This document shows positions 6,012 through 10,249 of a stretch of DNA of 10,249 nucleotides, piece after piece. The position numbers were made by a program, and so were the translations under genes. Each line of letters starts with the position of its first letter. The first letter of the stretch is position 1. The notes under the pieces are model-generated. The model worked only from the letters and a program-made list of their open reading frames with translations, made no database searches and had not been told where the DNA came from. Origin of the DNA: DATKCJ01 sp035513275 (lineage in GTDB: Bacteria; Verrucomicrobiota; Verrucomicrobiia; Opitutales; Opitutaceae); assembly GCA_035513275.1 (NCBI GenBank), contig DATKCJ010000164.1, positions 1-10,249 on the forward strand. Direction: 5' to 3'.

Positions 6012-6772
6012 CAGAAATCCTCGCTGTGGCGCAGGATCGTGACCGACCCGTAGCTGGAGATGCTGATGCCGCCGACGTTTTCGGGATGCTCTAGCAACAC
6101 CGATGCGGGTGCGGCGCCGGAGAGAGGTCGCCCGTTTGCGATGACGATGTCGCCGGCCGGGAATGTGGCGAGCGTGCCGCGAGGCGTGAACGCTACGAAG
6201 CTCCACGACTCGGACGTCGCTGAGTTCACGGCTTGCGTGACGCTAGAGCTGAGGGCGACCGAACGAAGCTCGCCGCCGGACGGGCGCGTCCAGTTGTCGG
6301 TGGAGTTCTTGTGAAGCCCGGGTCCGGTGGTGGGCAGCGGATCAGCGTTGGTGAGCACGAAGACGCCGACAGGGAGCGTGACGCCGGCGTCGACAGGCTC
6401 CCAGAGCCCACTCGCCGCGTTGGCGGTGCAAACAACGACATAGCGGCGGTAGCGCTCGGTGTTCGCGGTGTCGTTGTTGATGAGGAGCGCAGCGTTTACT
6501 CCCTTGAGCGCGGCAATGCTGCGCGCCGAGGCGATGAGCGAAGAGAGCGTGGAGACCGTGGCATCGCGCGCCTGGGATTTATCGCCGCCGCGCAACGCGA
6601 CCACGACAATGCCCGAGAAGATCGCGATGATGGCGATGACGGTGAGAAGCTCGATGAGGGTGAAAGCGCTGTTTGGTTGCGGAACGTGGACTGCGGATTG
6701 CGGAATGGCAGTGAACCGCGAAGGACACGAAGATTCGCGAAGCGAAGCGGAACGCTTGGCCAACGATTTCAC
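6011..6772 (-). CDS. GspH-like prepilin, Verru_Chthon cassette D-like
   Basis: The product is 253 aa from a GTG at 6772. An in-frame TAA lies about 60 bases upstream, so the start cannot be much earlier. The class III signal is PQPNSA then FTLIELLTVIAIIAIFSGIVVVALRGG (about 31-62), with Glu at mature position 5 and Ala at -1. TVSTLSSLIASARSIAALKGVNAALLINND continues the helix into a GspH/FimT-like head (LWEPVDAGVTLPVGVFVL, SWSFVAFTPRGTLATF, SSYGSVTILR). The position between the GspG-like genes and B fits GspH. The assignment to cassette D is by position and general shape and is weaker than for A. The 36-residue leader comes partly from repeat words (CGCGAATCTTCGTGTCCTTC, ATTCCGCAATCCGCAGTCC). 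Unlike B, C and A it is not coupled to its upstream gene (150-bp gap). Confidence 0.8.
   Translation of the reverse strand: MKSLAKRSASLRESSCPSRFTAIPQSAVHVPQPNSAFTLIELLTVIAIIAIFSGIVVVALRGGDKSQARDATVSTLSSLIASARSIAALKGVNAALLINNDTANTERYRRYVVVCTANAASGLWEPVDAGVTLPVGVFVLTNADPLPTTGPGLHKNSTDNWTRPSGGELRSVALSSSVTQAVNSATSESWSFVAFTPRGTLATFPAGDIVIANGRPLSGAAPASVLLEHPENVGGISISSYGSVTILRHSEDF
6018..6022 (-). promoter_or_regulatory. Ribosome binding site for protein B
   Basis: On the minus strand GAGGA lies six bases before the ATG at 6011, inside the last codons of protein D. It is the clearest Shine-Dalgarno match at any of the coupled junctions. It supports the ATG that overlaps the D stop as a real start, despite the 98-residue leader this implies. 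Confidence 0.6.
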
Positions 6773-6904
6773 AGATGGGCACAGATTCGAGGTTGAGATC
6801 CTGCCATTGTCCGTCCGTCTGAGAACTTATCTGTGATCATCTGTGCAATCTGTGGCTAAGTTCTGACTCCGCCGTCGCGCTTCTTCGCGACCTTCGCGGT
6901 TCAA
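6711..6904. repeat. Nested long inverted repeat between pilin 2 and cassette D
   Basis: Outer arms GTGAACCGCGAAGGACACGA (from 6711) and the complement of TCGCGACCTTCGCGGTTCA (about 6885-6903) share TGAACCGCGAAGG exactly. Inner arms are CACAGATGGGCACAGATT (about 6770-6787) and TATCTGTGATCATCTGTG (about 6829-6846), followed by further CTGTG words. The right inner arm reads as three quasi-tandem CACAGAT units on the minus strand. The element fills the 149-bp gap, supplies the GTG start of cassette D and encodes the start of its leader. It carries stop codons in the D frame. Confidence 0.75.
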
Positions 6905-6921
6905 CTGTTCAGGAATTGGTC

Positions 6922-7710
6922 TCACTGCCAGCTATAGACGATGTCGTTGGCGGAGTTGCCGGGGCCGGCAGTGAAGAGCACCACGCCTGCGCGCACGCCC
7001 GCGCTCGGGACTTTCGCTGACGGTGGCGAGTAGGAACTGCCCGAAGCTGGCGAGCCCGCTTGCACGGAGATGCTCGTGATGTCTGCGGCGGGAATCACTC
7101 CGTCGTAGTTTGTGTCGAGGATTATGGCGATGTCCTCGTTGCCGAAGCCATCGGTGATTTTTCCACCGGTTGTGATCTCGTCGGGGCCGATCGTCGCGAA
7201 GACGATTCGCTTGCGATTGCTGCCCTGCCCCAGCGGATCGGTCGAAGCAGGCGAGGCGGGCGACGAGCCGTCGCGCCGGCGTCCGCCGAGCACATCATGG
7301 AAATAGTGAGGGGCGGAAAACGTGGACGAGAACGTTCCGCCGTTCACCTTGCTCCCGGAGAGGTTTTTGAAGTCCGGGTAGAAGCCGTATTCGCTGCGGA
7401 AGGTCTCAATCGCCACGGTCCACTGGCTGAGCTGCGTGCGCACCTTTGCCTTGCGCGCGGACTCGCGGACCTTGCCGACGGTCGGAATCAGAATTGAGGC
7501 GAGGATGCCGATGATCGCGATGACGGTGAGAAGTTCGATCAAGGTGAAGCCGGCGCGTGTGACGCGCCGGAAGCTCCAAGCTCCAACCTCCAACCTCAAA
7601 TGAATCTCAAAATGCGATCCGCACAGATTTGAGTGATTCGGATTTCTATTCGATTGCCGATTCAATGGAGCTTGGTGGTTGGATGTTGATGCTTCTCCCG
7701 CAGGGCTCAC
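6922..7710 (-). CDS. GspG-like prepilin with a calcium-loop-like motif (pilin 2)
   Basis: The class III signal RRVTRAG then FTLIELLTVIAIIGILASILIPTVGKV is canonical (Gly -1, Phe +1, Glu +5). It is followed by a helical stretch ESARKAKVRTQLSQWTVAIETF and EYGFYPDF, the usual GspG/major-pilin pattern of a Tyr-Pro turn after the spine. Near the middle, ILDTNYDGVIPAADI has a D-x-N-x-D-G loop like calcium-binding loops. The end, GVVLFTAGPGNSANDIVYSWQ, resembles GspG tails. Start is uncertain: a GTG at 7710 overlaps the upstream stop (GTGA) and gives 262 aa with a 54-residue leader that runs through a repeat. TTG at 7599 gives 225 aa with a 17-residue leader and is the more usual length. Likely a structural pseudopilin working with the neighbouring GspG-like protein. 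Confidence 0.83.
   Translation of the reverse strand: MSPAGEASTSNHQAPLNRQSNRNPNHSNLCGSHFEIHLRLEVGAWSFRRVTRAGFTLIELLTVIAIIGILASILIPTVGKVRESARKAKVRTQLSQWTVAIETFRSEYGFYPDFKNLSGSKVNGGTFSSTFSAPHYFHDVLGGRRRDGSSPASPASTDPLGQGSNRKRIVFATIGPDEITTGGKITDGFGNEDIAIILDTNYDGVIPAADITSISVQAGSPASGSSYSPPSAKVPSAGVRAGVVLFTAGPGNSANDIVYSWQ
7551..7569. repeat. Perfect palindrome on the pilin 2 leader codons
   Basis: CGGCGCGT-GTG-ACGCGCCG is an 8-bp perfect hairpin encoding RRVTRA, the residues just before the prepilin cleavage site. It runs directly into the GAAGCTCCAAG repeat, as the hairpin at 45-61 does. Confidence 0.7.
7569..7694. repeat. CCAAGCTCCAAC-type inverted-repeat element, copy 2
   Basis: About 30 nt from 7570 (GAAGCTCCAAGCTCCAAC, then CTCCAACCTCA) match the reverse complement of 7665-7694 (GAAGCATCAACATCCAAC, then CACCAAGCTCCA) with about eight mismatches. 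The enclosed loop is about 65 nt and A+T-richer than the genes. It lies between the stop of pilin 1 and the prepilin motif of pilin 2, and has no stop codon in the pilin 2 frame. Confidence 0.7.
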
Positions 7711-8291
7711 TCCCGGCCGTGATAGATGTTGTCGGGATTGCCGGTGCGGGAGCCGGCGTTGAAGGCGGTTTCGAATGCGCTCGTGAGAAAGCCGTCGGCA
7801 GGTAGAGCGCCTTCGACCGCGCCGTCGGGTCCGGTGGAATAGAGAACGAACGAGGGATTCTTCCAGGAGCCGCTGGTCTTGTAGGCGTAGTTGTAGGGTT
7901 TGCCGAACGGGTCCATGAGCATTGCCGTCGAAGCCGTGAACGGGTCGGAGTCGTTCACGGTTGAGAAACGGCCCATCTCGATGAGCGGCTTGTCCGTGAG
8001 CGCGACTCGGGTCGGGCCGAGCTTGCCGATGAGGCATTGGAGCATCGTGGCGGCATCGGAGGTCTGCGGGTAGTCGCCGTATTTCACGCGGTAGGCTTCG
8101 AGCGCCTGCGCAATCGCAGCAATCTCGACGCGAGCCTTGCCGATGGCGGCGCGCTCCCGAACGCCGCTCGCGAGACCAAACGTGATCGCGGCGAGCACGC
8201 CGATGATCGCGATCACGGCGATGAGTTCGATGAGCGTTAACCCGCTTCGCGGGTTAACAAATGTGAAGTGGCGAACTTGAAAAGAGCGCAT
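7707..8291 (-). CDS. GspG-like prepilin (pilin 1), first gene of the operon
   Basis: The product is 194 aa from the ATG at 8291, chosen because it gives an ordinary 17-residue leader MRSFQVRHFTFVNPRSG. The frame is open further upstream with other possible starts. The class III signal continues as LTLIELIAVIAIIGVLAAITFGLASGV: Gly at -1, Glu at +5, but Leu instead of Phe at +1. The spine and turn (KARVEIAAIAQALEAYRVKYGDYPQ) and the C-terminal block DPFGKPYNYAYKTSG ... FVLYSTGPDG are the classic GspG signature. As the most GspG-like protein here it is the best candidate for the major fibre subunit. It overlaps pilin 2 by GTGA. A 10-bp perfect palindrome lies on its leader codons. Confidence 0.85.
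   Translation of the reverse strand: MRSFQVRHFTFVNPRSGLTLIELIAVIAIIGVLAAITFGLASGVRERAAIGKARVEIAAIAQALEAYRVKYGDYPQTSDAATMLQCLIGKLGPTRVALTDKPLIEMGRFSTVNDSDPFTASTAMLMDPFGKPYNYAYKTSGSWKNPSFVLYSTGPDGAVEGALPADGFLTSAFETAFNAGSRTGNPDNIYHGRE
8236..8258. repeat. Perfect palindrome on the pilin 1 leader codons
   Basis: GTTAACCCGC-TTC-GCGGGTTAAC is a perfect 10-bp hairpin 33-55 bases into the gene. It encodes the VNPRSG region up to the prepilin cleavage site. Its position relative to the signal matches those at 5718-5736 and 7551-7569, though the sequences differ. Confidence 0.75.
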
Positions 8292-8409
8292 CGGGACAAG
8301 CGCCGCTACCGACAGATGTTCCCGCGGGCCGACGTCCGTCCGGCGGATGCGCAGCATCCCGGAGTCCGCAAGGGCGACACCGTCGGTTTTCAGCATAGGG
8401 GGATGCGGG

Positions 8410-8438
8410 ATGACAGGAAGAAGGTGCGCTGGTTTCAA
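8410..8438 (-). promoter_or_regulatory. Candidate promoter for the pilin operon
   Basis: On the minus strand TTGAAA (8438-8433) and TGTCAT (8415-8410) are 17 bases apart. They match 5 of 6 and 4 of 6 of the sigma-70 consensus. Transcription would start near 8403, leaving about 110 bases of leader before pilin 1. Found by eye in high-GC DNA, so weak. Confidence 0.3.
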
Positions 8439-8534
8439 CCGAAAAGCCGGGGGCATTTGAACCACAGGGGCACCGACGTATTGCCCCAAACTTCACGCTG
8501 AGGCGGCCGGATTAGAGTGAAACCGCCTGTGGAG

Positions 8535-8574
8535 ATGCTCCTAGGGCAGCTTCGCCTGAAGCGATTCGGAGCAT
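8535..8574. repeat. Two-level stem-loop upstream of rho
   Basis: ATGCTCC (8535-8541) pairs with GGAGCAT (8568-8574), and inside it GCTTC-GCCT-GAAGC (8549-8562) forms a second stem. The right arm ends on the first base of the TTGACA hexamer. It could be an operator-like site or part of a leader transcript; there is no T-run to make it a terminator. Confidence 0.5.
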
Positions 8575-8601
8575 TGACAGACTCCGCGCAGCGCCTACGG
8601 T
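8574..8601 (+). promoter_or_regulatory. Candidate promoter for rho
   Basis: A perfect -35 hexamer TTGACA (8574-8579) is followed after 16 bases by TACGGT (8596-8601), which keeps the most conserved -10 positions. Transcription would start near 8608, giving a leader of about 185 bases. The -10 match is poor, so this is tentative. Confidence 0.35.
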
Positions 8602-8615
8602 AATCCGCAAAGCTC

Positions 8616-8790
8616 CCAAGATTAGCTTGGCTCTTGAACCTGGGGGATGGCTTGAAACTCTGCCCTCCCGGGAAACTGAGGTGCTCGTTTGGTCAGTCAC
8701 AGACGTGCACTCGGTTTGAGGTTTCGGTCACTAAGTTCCGAATGCCTTTTACAATTCGCGTGCCAGGCCTCGGGGGTTCACCCAACCCCA
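8616..8790 (+). promoter_or_regulatory. Presumed rho leader with hairpin over the translation start
   Basis: A small CCAAG/CTTGG stem lies at 8616-8630. At the other end GGGGTT (8773-8778) pairs with AACCCC (8784-8789), two bases before the ATG. The purine-rich GGGGG that would act as ribosome site is in the stem. A further GGGGG-GCAA-CCCCC hairpin lies in codons 22-26 (8855-8868). Rho of Escherichia coli is known to control its own leader; whether that happens here is inference. Confidence 0.35.
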
Positions 8791-8791
8791 C

Positions 8792-9982
8792 ATGGAAAAT
8801 AATTCTACAGCAAGCGCCACTGCAGGCGCTCCCGAATCAGCGCAACCCGGCAGCGGGGGGCAACCCCCTGCGCAGGAAGTTCTCCAAGTGCAGGGGATTC
8901 TGGACCTCGACAACAACAAGAACGGCATCCTCATCGACCCGGATCGCTGCGGCAAGACGCGCCCCTCGGACCCGTTCGTGCCGCGCGAGCTGATACGCCG
9001 GTTCAAGATCAAGCAGGGCTCGCTCGTCACCGCGTCGGCCACGCCCGACCCGCGTTTTCCGAATCCGAAGATCAAGTTCATCGAAACGATCGATGGCTTG
9101 ACGATCGAGGCGCGCCGCATGGTGCCGGACTTCACGCAGTTCACCACGATCACTCCAGACGAGCACCTCAAGCTCGAGCACAAGGACGGCCGGCTCACGA
9201 CGCGCGCGATGGACCTGTTTTGCCCGATCGGCAAGGGCCAGCGCGGCCTGATTGTGGCACCGCCGCGCACAGGCAAGACCACGCTGCTTCGCGACATTGC
9301 CCTGGGCGTGATTCAGAACCATCCCGAGTGCCATGTGATGATTCTGCTCGTCGATGAGCGCCCCGAGGAGGTCACGGATTTCAGGCGCAACGTTCCGGCG
9401 GAAGTATGGGCCTCCTCGAACGACGAGAACCTCGATAACCACATCCGCATCGCCGACCTTTGCATCGAGCGCGCGAAGCGACAGGTCGAAGTCGGGAAGG
9501 ATGTCGTCATCCTGCTCGATTCGATCACCCGCCTCGCCCGCGCGCACAACTCCGCCAAGTCCGGCGGCGGCCGCACGATGTCGGGCGGACTCGACATCCG
9601 CGCGCTGGAGAAGCCGCGCCAGCTCTTCGCCGCTGCGCGCAATACCGAGGAGGCCGGGAGCCTTACGATCATTGCCTCGGCACTCGTCGAGACCGGCAGC
9701 CGTATGGACGAGCTGATTTTCCAGGAGTTCAAGGGCACGGGTAACATGGAGATGGTGCTCGACCGCAAGTGCGCCGAGATGCGCCTTTGGCCCGCCATTA
9801 ACGTCGCCTCGTCAGGCACCCGCCGCGAGGAGCTGCTCATTCCTGCGAAGAAGCTCGATGCGATCCACTTCTTCCGCAGGGCGCTCGTCACCGCGCGGAT
9901 CGAAGACGCCACCGAGACGATGATCACCCGTCTCGGCAAGACGAAGAACAACGACGAGTTCATCGCCTTGATTTCGAGGTAG
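8792..9982 (+). CDS. rho: Transcription termination factor Rho
   Basis: A 396-aa RNA-dependent ATPase/helicase that ends transcription as a hexameric ring. Residues 1-28 are a low-complexity Ser/Ala/Gly/Pro/Gln tail. Residues 30-112 are the primary RNA-binding (cold-shock-like) domain, recognisable by VPRELIRRFKIKQGSLV, but the usual GFGFLR strand is replaced by NKNGILID. The motor is complete: Walker A APPRTGKT (156-163), DERPEEV with the catalytic Glu (188-194), Walker B VVILLDSITRLAR (238-250), Q-loop SGGGRTMSGGLD (257-268), R-loop FKGTGNME (313-320) and arginine finger SGTRREE (341-347, Arg344). The N-terminal helical Rho_N domain is absent. The only possible extension upstream is blocked by a stop 60 bases before this ATG, with no other start between. 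Single gene with its own terminator. Confidence 0.96.
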   Translation: MENNSTASATAGAPESAQPGSGGQPPAQEVLQVQGILDLDNNKNGILIDPDRCGKTRPSDPFVPRELIRRFKIKQGSLVTASATPDPRFPNPKIKFIETIDGLTIEARRMVPDFTQFTTITPDEHLKLEHKDGRLTTRAMDLFCPIGKGQRGLIVAPPRTGKTTLLRDIALGVIQNHPECHVMILLVDERPEEVTDFRRNVPAEVWASSNDENLDNHIRIADLCIERAKRQVEVGKDVVILLDSITRLARAHNSAKSGGGRTMSGGLDIRALEKPRQLFAAARNTEEAGSLTIIASALVETGSRMDELIFQEFKGTGNMEMVLDRKCAEMRLWPAINVASSGTRREELLIPAKKLDAIHFFRRALVTARIEDATETMITRLGKTKNNDEFIALISR

Positions 9983-10067
9983 GTGACGTCGATTTTCTGA
10001 GGAAAGGCGGGTCTTTGACGCGCCAAGTCGGTGGGGAAAACGAGGCAATCGCCCGCATGTTGGGATT

Positions 10068-10090
10068 GGCAGGTCGGAGACCTGCCCTAC
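10068..10090 (-). repeat. GTAG-headed REP-like hairpin after rho
   Basis: On the minus strand GTAG (10090-10087) is followed by GGCAGGTC-TCC-GACCTGCC, a perfect 8-bp hairpin. It is identical to the first hairpin at 3851-3873 except for the loop. It lies between the rho stop and its terminator. Read on the plus strand the T-run needed for termination is missing. Confidence 0.8.
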
Positions 10091-10179
10091 TCGCCCGCCC
10101 GTCCCATTTCCCCCGAAAATCGGCCAACTTCGCTCTTGCTGCTCCCTGCAAAAGCGGAACACACTCCTTGTCCGTTTTG

Positions 10180-10206
10180 ACGCCTGCCGGGGGCAGGCGT
10201 TTTTGT
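10180..10206 (+). terminator. Intrinsic terminator of rho
   Basis: ACGCCTGCC-GGG-GGCAGGCGT is a perfect 9-bp GC-rich stem (10180-10200) running straight into TTTTT at 10200-10204. It stands about 200 bases after the rho stop, with only the REP-like hairpin between. The left side lacks an A-run, so it acts on the plus strand only. Confidence 0.85.
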
Positions 10207-10249
10207 TCACAGCCCCCAACACCGTTCATGCAAAGTTTCTCGGAGCAAT

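Larger units (their letters stand above)
8292..8791. other. 500-bp divergent intergenic region between the pilin operon and rho
   Basis: I see no convincing gene here. It holds the candidate promoters for both directions and a GTAG (minus strand, 8308-8305) running into a CGGCGCTTGTCCCGATGCGC stretch over the pilin 1 start. Three inverted repeats are also present: GGGGCA/TGCCCC (8467-8487), AGGCGG/CCGCCT (8501-8528) and the stem at 8535-8574. The frame of pilin 1 stays open through 8489 but the extra residues show no recognisable domain. Confidence 0.6.

Noticed and set aside
8291..8308. A further GTAG-headed REP hairpin over the pilin 1 start codon
   Set aside because: The GTAG and GC-rich sequence are there, but the stem (AGCG.CGC with GCGCT) is imperfect, so it is mentioned only within the intergenic entry.
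8440..8475. tRNA-like GGTTCAAAT on the minus strand
   Set aside because: The bases on each side of the TTCAAAT loop do not pair as a T-arm, and no acceptor or anticodon stem could be drawn.
8634..8993. Open frame of 119 residues overlapping the start of rho
   Set aside because: It is out of frame with rho, has no ribosome site, and most of its second half is an alternative reading of rho codons.

Overview
The window is chromosomal DNA, roughly 60% G+C by eye, that looks like Verrucomicrobiota. The main reason is a run of genes resembling the 'Verru_Chthon cassette' protein families A-D, which I recall as typical of that phylum. The intergenic DNA also carries word-like palindromic repeats of a kind I associate with these genomes. 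Genus cannot be fixed from sequence alone.

Layout: seven genes run on the minus strand from about 8291 down to 225. In transcription order they are two GspG-like prepilins (7707-8291, 6922-7710), cassette D (GspH-like, 6011-6772), B (GspI/PilV-like, 5241-6011), C (GspJ-like, 3955-5241), A (GspK-like giant, 1079-3955) and a secreted protein of unknown function (225-1076). Six of the seven carry a class III (prepilin) signal. The order G-G-H-I-J-K parallels the pseudopilin block of type II secretion systems, and protein A lacks Glu at mature position 5 as GspK does. The products probably co-assemble into a pseudopilus-like fibre or tip in the inner membrane. No ATPase, platform protein, secretin or prepilin peptidase is in the window. 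A 500-bp intergenic region (8292-8791) separates this operon from a divergent plus-strand gene, rho (8792-9982), which ends at a strong intrinsic terminator (10180-10206).

The most unusual feature is the gene junctions. B, C and A each have an ATG overlapping the upstream stop in a TGATG arrangement, and the second pilin has a GTGA overlap. The stretch between that coupled start and the prepilin motif is then filled by repetitive, hairpin-forming DNA that stays open in frame, predicting leaders of 54-98 residues. Two of these inserts, in the B and C leaders, contain matching 108-nt structured elements with identical arms, identical 70-nt loops and compensatory changes in the apical hairpin. 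Other junctions carry GTAG-headed REP/BIME-like palindromes, a large nested inverted repeat, a pair of 'CCAAGCTCCAAC' elements and 18-nt boxes. Perfect GC-rich palindromes also sit on the leader codons just before the processing site in three of the prepilin genes.
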